Part shown: one piece after another, positions 1 to 7,966 of the stretch
Position numbering within the stretch: position 1 is the first letter of the stretch
How the letters are laid out: each line of letters starts with the position of its first letter
Source: Thiomargarita sp.
GTDB taxonomy: Bacteria > Pseudomonadota > Gammaproteobacteria > Beggiatoales > Beggiatoaceae
Direction of reading: 5' to 3'
DNA: 64,000 nucleotides
NCBI GenBank assembly: GCA_020721005.1
Contig: DYNP01000003.1
Span: 269,894 to 333,893, forward strand
Program-made: the position numbers and the translations under genes
The notes under the pieces: generated by a model
The model's input: the letters and a program-made list of their open reading frames with translations, nothing else
The model's database searches: none
Told to the model about the DNA's origin: nothing

Positions 1-1
1 T

Positions 2-274
2 TATGCAACTCTTGTAGAGAAAAAAACAAAAGATGTTTATGCAAGGAGTTATGCATCCGCTTATGATAAAGCTAAGAGTGATGGAAAATCAGACAGCTAC
101 GCAAGCATATATGCAAGAGAGTATGCAGGGACATCTGGACGCTCAGAGAATTATGCGACTTCTTATGCGACTGCTTATGTAACCTATTATGAACAGGCTA
201 TGGCGGATGGAACAGGTTGGTGGCATGCAACGACTTATGCAAGCCTTCACGCAATGTCTGTAGCCAAAGATTAA
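2..274 (+). CDS. Tyr-Ala repeat protein, C-terminal part (5' end outside window)
   Basis: An open frame enters from the left edge and stops with TAA at 272-274, leaving the last 90 residues. It has no start in the window, so it is partial. The translation is dominated by Tyr-Ala pairs spaced 3-5 residues apart (for example SYASAYDKAKSDGKSDSYA), with Ser, Lys, Asp and Gly between them, and ends in SVAKD. No catalytic motif is visible. Such low-complexity tyrosine-rich repeats suggest a structural or surface role, but no function can be assigned. A short hairpin follows at about 330-348 and may be its terminator. Confidence 0.6.
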   Translation, partial: YATLVEKKTKDVYARSYASAYDKAKSDGKSDSYASIYAREYAGTSGRSENYATSYATAYVTYYEQAMADGTGWWHATTYASLHAMSVAKD

Positions 275-278
275 CCCA

Positions 279-329
279 TTAAGCCAAGTAGAGTGGGCAA
301 ACGTCTTTTTGTTTGCCCACCGTTTACAA
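279..329. repeat. 51-bp direct repeat with internal palindrome, copy 1
   Basis: This copy begins TTAAGCCAAGTAGAGTGGGC and contains the inverted repeat GTGGGCAAAC / GTTTGCCCAC around an 8-base loop rich in T. A copy identical except for one base lies at 1462-1512, so the two form direct repeats bracketing the lipoprotein-like gene at 412-1443. Each copy can form a 10-bp stem and may act as an intrinsic terminator or processing site. Confidence 0.8.
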
Positions 330-348
330 ACACCTCTGAGAGGGGTGT
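330..348 (+). terminator. Hairpin downstream of the Tyr-Ala repeat gene
   Basis: ACACCTCT pairs with AGGGGTGT over a three-base loop, followed by TATCCCTC rather than a clean T-run. It belongs to the same family as the hairpins at 1673-1702 and 5975-6005. The terminator role is inferred. Confidence 0.35.
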
Positions 349-411
349 TATCCCTCAATTATCCCAAACAAACTAATCCGTAAGTTCAACTTTTTTACAC
401 TGGAGATTTTT

Positions 412-1443
412 ATGATATATCGGTTTACTCAAATGAATTATCCACCTCAATGGCGGTTACGCAAACTCAAACTATTCGTTGTCGGTAGTGTGATTGGAGG
501 GTTTGTCGTTTTGGGGTCAGGCTGCGCCGAATACTATTGTCCAGCAACTGGGATTCGGTCCGATAAATGCGAAAATACTTGCCAGCCGCCCGTAACCTAT
601 ACTTTCCCTTCTTTTGATAGAGAAGCACCCAGCCAATCAACGAAAGTCCACATTTTCATAGATGGTAATGGATATGGCAAAGTGACCGCTAAGGACCAGT
701 CCTCGCTCTTATGCGAGAGCAAAGATTGCGGAGTAATCGAGGGTAAAATAATTTCCTGCAAACAGAAGACTCAATGCACACAGGTGGTCGAAACAGGTAA
801 CACCCTCACTTTGCTCGCCACAGAAGGTAATTTCTCTTCTTTTGCTGGTTGGGGAGGTGATGAAGATTGTCAAGATGGTCAATTGACTATGGATAAGGAC
901 AAATATTGCGTTGCTGTTTTCGATATTAGTGAAAAGCTCCTTTGTGAAGTAGGTACTGGAATTGGGGGGCTTCCACCTAACCTTTCACCTTTTGACAAAA
1001 AGGTATTTGATAAAAGTGTACTGGCGATTCGCCAGTTAAAAGCGTTGACACCTGGACAGATAGCGGCGTTGACGACGGGCCAGATAAAGGCGTTGCTGCG
1101 GGCACATATAGCGGTGTTGTCGACGGACCAGATATCGGGGTTGACGATTGACCAAATAGCGGTGTTGTCGAAGGACCAGATATGGACGTTGTCGAGGGAC
1201 CAGATATCGGCATTGACGACGGATCAGATAAAGGCGTTGACGACGGACCAGATAAAATCGTTGTCGACGTACATGATATCGTTGTTGACGACGGCCCAGA
1301 TACAGGCGTTTACGACGGACCAGATATGGGCGTTGACAGCGGACCAGATAAAGTCGTTGACGTCGGCGGACCAGATACGGCGGTTTACGACGGCCCAGAA
1401 AGCCGCGTTAGACGCTCGAAAAAGGGGGTTAGATATAGAGTAA
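412..1443 (+). CDS. Secreted or lipoprotein-like protein with C-terminal octapeptide (LTTDQIxA) repeats
   Basis: 343 residues. The N-terminus has a basic stretch, a hydrophobic segment and GSGC near residues 37-41, which resembles but does not perfectly match a lipobox. An SD-like GGAG precedes the ATG; ATG 433 is an alternative. The middle is cysteine-rich and contains a FAGWGGD motif like that of divergent bacterial (InlB B-type) repeats, also seen in the 1100-residue protein downstream. From nt 1045 to 1407 the protein is about 15 tandem copies of an 8-residue unit with consensus LTTDQIxA, which probably forms a regular solenoid or helical stalk. Related 'ALTTxQI' repeats occur in bacterial adhesin-like proteins. 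Function is unknown; a cell-surface role is inferred. Confidence 0.7.
   Translation: MIYRFTQMNYPPQWRLRKLKLFVVGSVIGGFVVLGSGCAEYYCPATGIRSDKCENTCQPPVTYTFPSFDREAPSQSTKVHIFIDGNGYGKVTAKDQSSLLCESKDCGVIEGKIISCKQKTQCTQVVETGNTLTLLATEGNFSSFAGWGGDEDCQDGQLTMDKDKYCVAVFDISEKLLCEVGTGIGGLPPNLSPFDKKVFDKSVLAIRQLKALTPGQIAALTTGQIKALLRAHIAVLSTDQISGLTIDQIAVLSKDQIWTLSRDQISALTTDQIKALTTDQIKSLSTYMISLLTTAQIQAFTTDQIWALTADQIKSLTSADQIRRFTTAQKAALDARKRGLDIE
1045..1407 (+). repeat. 24-bp tandem coding repeat, about 15 units
   Basis: Each 24-bp unit encodes LTTDQIxA. One unit near the end has nine residues (LTSADQIRR), and one (LLRAHIAV) and another (LSTYMISL) have drifted. The motif GACCAGATA recurs almost every 24 bases. 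Because the repeat length is a multiple of three and few stop-generating triplets occur, overlapping frames on both strands stay open. Those frames are a by-product, not genes. Confidence 0.9.
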
Positions 1444-1461
1444 TCAACGTATGAGAAGTGG

Positions 1462-1512
1462 TTAAGCCAAGTAGAGTGGGCAAACGTCTTTTTGTTTGTC
1501 CACCGTTTACAA
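1462..1512. repeat. 51-bp direct repeat with internal palindrome, copy 2
   Basis: Matches 279-329 with one substitution (GTTTGTCCAC in place of GTTTGCCCAC), which weakens the stem by one pair. It starts 18 bases after the stop codon of the octapeptide-repeat gene. Confidence 0.8.
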
Positions 1513-1806
1513 TTAATGTGGGTTTGGTCGGCAGTGATAAACCTGTTGTTCACCCTACGAAACTAAGGAGATAGAACTTGAATCCTCGTGTCCAGAAAAT
1601 AACTCCGCGGGATGATTACAGCAAACGTATGGTGCATAAGCGTAGCGTCATGCACCTTTTAGAGTGAAAACAGGAATAACACCCCTTCGAGGGAGGTTAT
1701 CCCTACTGCTCTATAAAATGGGAAAGAGGTGTTATTTTTCTCCCTATTTTAACGGTCTAAATCAGAATTGACAGGATTCACAGAATTTTCTAAGGAATTT
1801 ATTCTC
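1513..1806. other. Intergenic region with two hairpin repeats
   Basis: No gene is seen. At 1631-1656 GGTGCAT pairs with ATGCACC around AAGCGTAGCGTC and is followed by TTTT, a plausible intrinsic terminator. At 1673-1702 a second palindrome of the GGAATAACACCCCT type appears. GGTGTTATTTTT at about 1727-1738 is complementary to the left part of that hairpin, so alternative pairings are possible. Confidence 0.55.
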
Positions 1807-2529
1807 ATGAGTCATATAACGCACAATGAACCTGCCCCAACTTTAGCAGAAGTTTGGCAACTGTTTAAGGAAACCGACCGCCGTTTTCAAGAAACTGAGC
1901 GGTTATTAAAGGAGCAATCTCAGGAAACTGATCGTCGCTTTCAGGAAACTGACCGTCGCTTTCAGGAAACTGAACGATTTTTAAAGGAACAATCTCAGGA
2001 AACCGAGCGTCTATTAAAAGAACAATCTCAGGAAACTGATCGTCGTTTTCGAGAAACTGACCGATTTTTTAGACAACAAAATAAAGAACTTGACAAAAAA
2101 TTGGGTAAACTCGGTAATCGGCTCGGCGAATTTGTCGAAGGCTTCATCAAACCATCGGTTGTCAAACTCTTTCAAGAACGGGGTATTGCCGTCCATGTGG
2201 TGACACGGGACGTAGAAGCCAATCGCCCAGAACTGGGTTTGGCCATGCAAATTGACTTATTCGTAACGAATGACGACAGTTGTGTGCTCGTTGAAGTCAA
2301 AAGTCATTTGGATTTAGATGATGTCAACGAACATATCGAGAGAATGGGAAAATTTAAGGCAATATTTCCCCTTTATGCCGATAAGAAAGTCTATGGGGCC
2401 GTTGCAGGTATGGTGATTCCCGATAACGTTGCTAAATATGCTTATAGACAGGGTTTTTTCGTCATCGCTCAAAAAGGGGATACCGCAGTAATTTTGAATG
2501 ATGATAAATTTAACCCAACTGCGTGGTAA
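1807..2529 (+). CDS. Coiled-coil protein with C-terminal PD-(D/E)XK nuclease-like domain (DUF3782-type)
   Basis: The frame is open from 1768, but ATG 1807 (MSHITHNE) is preferred because AAGGAA lies upstream; this gives 240 residues. Residues about 20-95 are a repeated coiled coil built from ETDRRFQETERLLKEQSQ-like units that have clearly been duplicated. After it comes a globular part with D...VLVEVKSHL: QIDLFVTND followed by LVEVK fits the D-(x)n-ExK core of PD-(D/E)XK enzymes. Proteins of this layout are common in cyanobacteria and filamentous sulfur bacteria, often in many paralogues near mobile DNA; their role is not established. The nuclease-fold call rests on motif and family memory and no activity is claimed. 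The coiled coil presumably mediates oligomerisation. Confidence 0.7.
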   Translation: MSHITHNEPAPTLAEVWQLFKETDRRFQETERLLKEQSQETDRRFQETDRRFQETERFLKEQSQETERLLKEQSQETDRRFRETDRFFRQQNKELDKKLGKLGNRLGEFVEGFIKPSVVKLFQERGIAVHVVTRDVEANRPELGLAMQIDLFVTNDDSCVLVEVKSHLDLDDVNEHIERMGKFKAIFPLYADKKVYGAVAGMVIPDNVAKYAYRQGFFVIAQKGDTAVILNDDKFNPTAW

Positions 2530-2651
2530 AGTAACTCAACTACTTGGCGTAACGAGTTGAATCACTACTTTTTAACGATGTTCGCTTGAAACCATAGGAA
2601 AAATGGCAATCCTTTGTTGCCAAATGAAATAATACAACAACTTTTTGGAGA

Positions 2652-5600
2652 ATGATGATGTTACATAAACCATTCATCAGCCGATCTCGGCTTGTTACCT
2701 TACTTATTTTATATCTACTGTTCAATTCGATGACAGCAAACGCGGCGACGATTACGCAAACCGCCGTTAATGAAGTGGCACTCTCAAGCACTATTCAAAT
2801 TGATTCGGCCGCCACCGATTTTTATATTTTTGGCGAGAATGTCCAGAAAAGTGGTGAGCCATCCGTATTTAGTGATGTTTCAGGCCCTTTCAGCCCCCAA
2901 ACAGATTCGGAGGTCAGAATAGCTTGGACAGGTGGCGATCCCACCGTGTCGGCAACGGGTTCAACCAAGTATGACGTTTGTTTGTCGGGGAAGGGCTTTA
3001 AATCGCCCACCCCGGTTTCTTGTCAATTCACGGTAAAAATGCCTAGCACAGCGGCTACCTTGGAATTTTGGTTAATTCCCAATGGGAATACCAAGTCCAT
3101 CAGTTATGATGTCACGGTTGGCGGTGTAAAAAATTCCTATTCAAATCAGCCTAGTAAGAGACATTATCGCCGCTTTGCCTACACTATTACGGACGCTCAG
3201 GTGGATGAATCCATCACTGTGGCCGTGAATAACATCACGGGTATCAACGATTGGCACAGCCTCGGTTTTCAAGCGGCGCAACTGAAGGTGATCAAAGCGA
3301 TTCAAACACTTGAGTTCAAACCGGTGACTAAAGGCACCGTGGGACAATCAGCAACTTTAAGTGCCACGGCCAGTTCGGGTCTAACCGACATCAAGTTTGC
3401 CAGTACGACGGAAAGTATTTGCACCGTGAATGGAACTCAGGTTAGCTTTAAGGACGCGGGGACTTGCGCGGTTACTGCTAAACAAGCGGGTAACAGCAAT
3501 TATTTGCCCGTGACCGCCAGCGGCGAGATTTTGGTGGCGGATAAGCCTACAGAGACTGCGTTGCTGGGTAAAACTGTGGGCGATGCGGAATTTTCGTTGC
3601 CCGCTACCAGCGATCAGGACTTAACCGTTGAGTGGACTCTAATGGCTGATAGCCAGGGTTGCACGCTCAACGGTAATAAAATCACGCCGGTGAGTGCGGG
3701 GACTTGTATTATTCACGGTTTTCAAGCCGGGAATGCGACGACTAATCCAACGCAAACGGTCGTGCGGATTGAAATTAAAGACGCTCAACCTATTGAACCA
3801 CAAGAGCAAAATCTCAGTATCTCTCTCGTTGCTGACCACAATTTGGTTGGCGAAGTTGCCACGGTGAAAGTCAGTCTGGGAGAATCTGGGAACACGGTGG
3901 ATTTGCAAGTCAGTACGCCCGAAATTTGTAATTTGCAAGGGACTGGCGTGACTTTGTTAAAGGAAGGCACTTGCACCGTCACGGGGACTCAAGCGGGTAA
4001 TACGCAATATTTAGAGGCGAGTGCGTCGAGTAGCGTCACGGTGAAAACCGATAAAGCGACGTTTGGCCTGAAGGTTTTGAGTAATAAGGACAATAGTGGT
4101 CAATTAACGCAAGTCAGTCAAGCCGATACCGTGAATATCGAGTTGCAAGTGACGGCCGCGGTTAAAGATGTCGGTAAAACCGCCGAGTTATTTTTGACGG
4201 TGAAATTGGGAAATGACCTATACATTTTGACCCATGAGGGTTGGCAACCGTGGGACGGCGTAACGTGGACTCCGGTGACTCAGCAAACGTTGACGGACGA
4301 GGCGATTACCATTCCTGCGTTTAGCGGGCAATTTCCAGCGTCGGGAACGTTTGAGTTTACTGCCGCCTATGGTTTGACAGGGAGTAGCGCGATTTCACAG
4401 GGACCGCAAGCGGTGGGCAATTTGACTGTGACTGCGTTTAATCCCGTGGAACAAGCGAAAACCGATTGTCTCGGTAAAAGCGGGATTTATTATGCGCAAC
4501 AGTGTTTTACCGATGTCAAAGACTTGGGCAACGGTTTTGCGGGCGGGATTTATGTCGAAGGACAAGCGAGCTTGCAAACGAATGCTAATCTGGCGTGTCG
4601 TTTAGGTAAGAAAGTGGCGGTGTTAGGGCGTTTCAATGTCTCAGATGACGACGTTGGACAACCGGCCGAAGTCGTGTTCGCTTTTCAGGATAATCTGGAT
4701 AATGCGACGGGCAAAACCATTGGGGCGTTACCTAAAATCTACAGTGCGGCGTTGTTTGAGGGTGAATTGCCAACGACGGGGACGTTGCCGGTGAGTTTTG
4801 GGTATCGTTTGCTGAATAGTGAGGGTAGCAAAGGGGTTTTGAAATCTGCGACGGGTTTAACTTTCGTGGTGCCCGTGGACAGTTGCGATAATCCTGACTT
4901 GCAACTCGTTACGTCACCGTTAGGCACGGGTACAGGTGAAGTGCTGACCAAAACCGCTGAAGATGGTTCGGTGCGATTAGTGGCGATTCCCGCGACTGAC
5001 GGCAGTGCTTTTGCGGGCTGGACGGGCGATGCGGAAGGTTGTAAAGGAACTGAAACCACGCTCATCATCAAACCCAGCGCGGACAAATTTACTTGTCAGC
5101 CAACCTTTAGCAAACAAGTGTTGGGAACATTGAAGTGCGAGAATGGGTTTGATACGGAACAAAACATTGCGTGTTGCGGCCTCAATGATCCTAAATGTCC
5201 AGCGATTCCAGAACCGTGCAATCCGCCGAAAGACCCTAATACTCAGTGGTTACTAAATATTCCGCCGTCTACTGCTCTGGACGTAGTCAATATACGGGTT
5301 ACTAATCTTTCTCAAGAAAACAGAGAAGTTAAAGCGACGCTTTATGACATAGACGGAAAGCTCATTTTTGAAAACAAAACCTTGGTTGAGGCGAAAGACT
5401 TACCTCAATTTGCAGCAGTTCCCATACAGATGGCGGACTTAACGTCAAACGGAGAGAATTGGAATGGCAGAGGAAAACTGAAAATACCCAATCCCGAGGG
5501 TCTTTTGATTCAGGCTTTTCTCCGTGCTAGAGAAGCGACTGGATTTCCAGAAACACCTCTGATGAACATGACGTTTGCCTCTGCTAAACACCGAGTGACG

Positions 5601-5954
5601 GCAATACCGCCGCCAAAAAAAGGGGTGATTGGGGCTGACCAAATAACCATACGGATTACGAATATCGGCGACACAGAGATGAAGGTAAAAATGCGTCTTT
5701 TTAGTCAGGAGGGTGGTGACCCCATATGGGTTGGTGATTTGATGACGGAAGCACTACCCCCAATAGCTACCAGTCGGTTTACTAGCGACGATTTGGCGAC
5801 GATAACAGGAACCACTTGGGAGGGCAGAGCTTTTGCGGAAATCTTCCCCGAAGATGTTAAACAACGTTGCAATGGCAAGATGCTCATGCAGAATCTTGTT
5901 CGCCAGAACGGCATAAGAATGGCTCCACTGAGTAATATCACGCCGCAAGATTAG
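2652..5954 (+). CDS. Large secreted protein with Ig-like/MBG-type repeats and duplicated C-terminal domain
   Basis: 1100 residues with a signal peptide ending near NSMTANAA. Three in-frame ATGs (2652, 2655, 2658) follow GGAG; 2658 has the best spacing. At residues about 225-460 there are three diverged beta-sandwich repeats with the pattern 'T..ICTVNG..V.F..AGTCAVTAKQAGNSNY', typical of MBG/Ig-like repeats in bacterial surface proteins. Later comes a FAGWTGD bacterial-repeat motif (about residue 795-845), then a cysteine-rich segment (CCGLNDPKC). Two homologous C-terminal beta domains follow, recognisable from VVNIRVTNLSQENREVKATL and QITIRITNIGDTEMKVKMRL. No transmembrane anchor or catalytic site is visible. 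It is probably exported, perhaps as a sheath, adhesion or extracellular binding protein. It ends just before a strong hairpin at 5975. Confidence 0.75.
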   Translation: MMMLHKPFISRSRLVTLLILYLLFNSMTANAATITQTAVNEVALSSTIQIDSAATDFYIFGENVQKSGEPSVFSDVSGPFSPQTDSEVRIAWTGGDPTVSATGSTKYDVCLSGKGFKSPTPVSCQFTVKMPSTAATLEFWLIPNGNTKSISYDVTVGGVKNSYSNQPSKRHYRRFAYTITDAQVDESITVAVNNITGINDWHSLGFQAAQLKVIKAIQTLEFKPVTKGTVGQSATLSATASSGLTDIKFASTTESICTVNGTQVSFKDAGTCAVTAKQAGNSNYLPVTASGEILVADKPTETALLGKTVGDAEFSLPATSDQDLTVEWTLMADSQGCTLNGNKITPVSAGTCIIHGFQAGNATTNPTQTVVRIEIKDAQPIEPQEQNLSISLVADHNLVGEVATVKVSLGESGNTVDLQVSTPEICNLQGTGVTLLKEGTCTVTGTQAGNTQYLEASASSSVTVKTDKATFGLKVLSNKDNSGQLTQVSQADTVNIELQVTAAVKDVGKTAELFLTVKLGNDLYILTHEGWQPWDGVTWTPVTQQTLTDEAITIPAFSGQFPASGTFEFTAAYGLTGSSAISQGPQAVGNLTVTAFNPVEQAKTDCLGKSGIYYAQQCFTDVKDLGNGFAGGIYVEGQASLQTNANLACRLGKKVAVLGRFNVSDDDVGQPAEVVFAFQDNLDNATGKTIGALPKIYSAALFEGELPTTGTLPVSFGYRLLNSEGSKGVLKSATGLTFVVPVDSCDNPDLQLVTSPLGTGTGEVLTKTAEDGSVRLVAIPATDGSAFAGWTGDAEGCKGTETTLIIKPSADKFTCQPTFSKQVLGTLKCENGFDTEQNIACCGLNDPKCPAIPEPCNPPKDPNTQWLLNIPPSTALDVVNIRVTNLSQENREVKATLYDIDGKLIFENKTLVEAKDLPQFAAVPIQMADLTSNGENWNGRGKLKIPNPEGLLIQAFLRAREATGFPETPLMNMTFASAKHRVTAIPPPKKGVIGADQITIRITNIGDTEMKVKMRLFSQEGGDPIWVGDLMTEALPPIATSRFTSDDLATITGTTWEGRAFAEIFPEDVKQRCNGKMLMQNLVRQNGIRMAPLSNITPQD

Positions 5955-5974
5955 GCGGCGGGCGAAAACTCAAA

Positions 5975-6005
5975 GGGATAACACCCCTGGGAGGGGTGTT
6001 ATCCC
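5975..6005 (+). terminator. Strong hairpin, probable terminator
   Basis: GGGATAACACCCCT pairs perfectly over 14 bp with AGGGGTGTTATCCC around a GGG loop, followed by TATTTG. It lies 20 bases after the stop of the 1100-residue gene and is the best-conserved member of a dispersed hairpin family (also 330-348, 1673-1702 and, degenerate, 39250-39290). Confidence 0.7.
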
Positions 6006-6033
6006 TATTTGCTTGGTAGTGTTTTCTTTCTCG

Positions 6034-6137
6034 CTACCAAGCTCTGCTTGGTAGTGTCTGCATGTGAAGCTCTGCTTCGTGTCAGTTCGCCAAGCAGAAC
6101 TTGGCGGGCGGGCATTCCCAAGTAGAACTTGGGAACG
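6034..6137. repeat. Array of four short palindromes sharing an AAGCxxxGCTT/AAGxxxAACTT core
   Basis: In succession: CTACCAAGCTCTGCTTGGTAG, then GAAGCTCTGCTTC, then CGCCAAGCAGAACTTGGCG, then TTCCCAAGTAGAACTTGGGAA. Each forms a hairpin and all share a similar loop sequence, in both orientations. This is a REP-like intergenic array. The rest of 6138-6310 holds nothing recognisable. Confidence 0.7.
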
Positions 6138-6310
6138 AGACAAGGTGCAATACGCTAATGATGTGTGGCAGCATTTATCCAGTAGATGCTCAGTTGTCTG
6201 AATCAGAATTTACAAAATTATAGCATTTCCAGAATCAACGTGACAGATATGCCTCGCAAATAACGCTCGTACATCCTACACATTATATGTAAACTCTTTT
6301 TATTGCACTC

Positions 6311-7966
6311 CTAAAGCATTGATTTTAAACAAACAACTGATAACATCTGAGCCGGCAGAATTCCCACATAATGGGAACGATAATATTGATTGTCACTGAC
6401 CCAAGAGTGCCAAACTGACTCATGACGTGGGAAATAGAAGATCAGATAACTATCCGGATGCTTAAGTAACCACGTGCACATTTGATATTCATCAATCACT
6501 GGCAAAGGCTGTAAACGGCCCAGGAATTGATATTGCCCATGGTAATCCCCCAAATGAGCTATCACCTCTCCCTTTTCTTGTAACTCCTTAATTTTCCAAC
6601 TGATCTCACTCAAATCATAAGCTGGGCCTGCCGCTTTTAAAAGGCCAAGGGGAATTATTAAACTGGTCCCAATGGCCACTGTGCTGACCAATATAATTCG
6701 AGTTGATAGATGAGCACAATAACGATAGACTACAGATATTCCCAATCCAATCAGGATCAAACTGCTTCCAATCCAAGGGGATAAGGCGGATATCCAAGTG
6801 GGCAGGTGCCATGGCATTGTCCATAAGGAGATTCCTAAAAACAGGCTTCCTAAACTCAGGGTAACTGTTGTAATTCCAGCAATTTCTTGCCATCGAGGTT
6901 GAGTCATGGGCTGGGAATTACGGACAGTCAAGTAGGTGATTAGCAGGGTAAAAGCGGGGAAAATTGGCAATAGGTAGTGCAGTTGTTTGCCGCTGATCAG
7001 GGAGAATCCTAACAGGACTGGAAGGAGCCAAGCTAAGATGAAGCGCACGCTGGGTTCGGTGTAATGGTGGGTCAGGTTTTTCCAGTTGTACAAACTGGGT
7101 CCCCACATTGTCCAAGGATATCCAGCCAGTAGGAGCAGGGGTAAATACCACCAGATAGGATGCTGATGGGCAAAAGAATCGACCATGCGATGGGCAGTTT
7201 GTCCCCAAAAAATGGCTTGTCGATACTCTTCTCCTCCAGCCAAACCCGCTGGAATTGCCCAGCTTAAAGCCAAGATGGCGCCTGTAAGGGAACTGCCAAG
7301 AATCGCTAAATACCAACTTGATTTTATTGGAATATTTTGCCAATTTCTTGCCAGCAGGGCAACCGGTAACAGATGTAAAAAAATAACGGGCCCCTTGGTC
7401 AATATGCCTCCAGCAATGGCAAGGCTGAACAGTCCCCAACTTCCCAAAATCTTCATCCCAGAGGTTTCTGGTCCCCATTGCCAAACCCGTACCAATCCAA
7501 TCAGTCCCAACAGCACCCAAAATGTGAGGAGCACGTCAAACATGGTGGCACTGGTGAAAATGCTCCAGATTAGGCAACTGAGTAGAATGAAGGGGGCCAA
7601 TTGGGCAACTTTGGGGAATTGTGGCCACAGTTGTTGAGCCAGGTGTGCAGTGAGTCCCAAACAGGCTAGGGAGAATAGGCCGGAGATTAAACGCGGCCAC
7701 CATTCATTGACCCCAAATAGTAGCCAACCCAGTTTGATCAGCCAGAATAATAGGGGAGGTTTGTGGTGATAAATTTCCCCATTGAGATGGGGAACGAGCC
7801 ATTCTCCACGTTGCCACATTTCCCAAGCCACGGATACATAACGAGTTTCATCGATTTGGATGAAATTACGACTGAATAGGGGAACGAATACCAGCAGGCT
7901 CCACAGCGCAATTAGCCACAGGGTTGTAGATGGAAAATACTCTTTAAAGGTATTGTTATTGGACAT
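6311..7966 (-). CDS. ArnT/PMT-family membrane glycosyltransferase
   Basis: 551 residues. The N-terminus has a transmembrane helix followed by IDETRYVSVAWEMWQRGEWL and YHHKPPLLFW, the conserved first periplasmic loop of ArnT-like polyprenyl-phosphate-dependent glycosyltransferases (acidic pair DE near residue 39 and HHKPP motif). About a dozen hydrophobic helices follow, then a soluble C-terminal domain. The family moves a sugar from undecaprenyl phosphate to lipid A, glycans or proteins in the outer leaflet of the inner membrane. The acceptor here cannot be told. Its start overlaps the end of gltX by 11 bases, so the two are probably co-transcribed. No arnBCDE genes lie nearby, so a role in polymyxin resistance is not implied. 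Confidence 0.85.
   Translation of the reverse strand: MSNNNTFKEYFPSTTLWLIALWSLLVFVPLFSRNFIQIDETRYVSVAWEMWQRGEWLVPHLNGEIYHHKPPLLFWLIKLGWLLFGVNEWWPRLISGLFSLACLGLTAHLAQQLWPQFPKVAQLAPFILLSCLIWSIFTSATMFDVLLTFWVLLGLIGLVRVWQWGPETSGMKILGSWGLFSLAIAGGILTKGPVIFLHLLPVALLARNWQNIPIKSSWYLAILGSSLTGAILALSWAIPAGLAGGEEYRQAIFWGQTAHRMVDSFAHQHPIWWYLPLLLLAGYPWTMWGPSLYNWKNLTHHYTEPSVRFILAWLLPVLLGFSLISGKQLHYLLPIFPAFTLLITYLTVRNSQPMTQPRWQEIAGITTVTLSLGSLFLGISLWTMPWHLPTWISALSPWIGSSLILIGLGISVVYRYCAHLSTRIILVSTVAIGTSLIIPLGLLKAAGPAYDLSEISWKIKELQEKGEVIAHLGDYHGQYQFLGRLQPLPVIDEYQMCTWLLKHPDSYLIFYFPRHESVWHSWVSDNQYYRSHYVGILPAQMLSVVCLKSML

Noticed and set aside
1182..1454. Open frame in a second register over the octapeptide repeats, and two more on the minus strand (about 977-1213 and 1224-1553).
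   Set aside because: These frames stay open only because the DNA repeats every 24 bases; they have no ribosome-binding site and their products are plain repeats.
6311..7966. An ArnT gene for polymyxin resistance.
   Set aside because: Only the broad family is supported; no other arn genes are near, so the specific role was not assigned.
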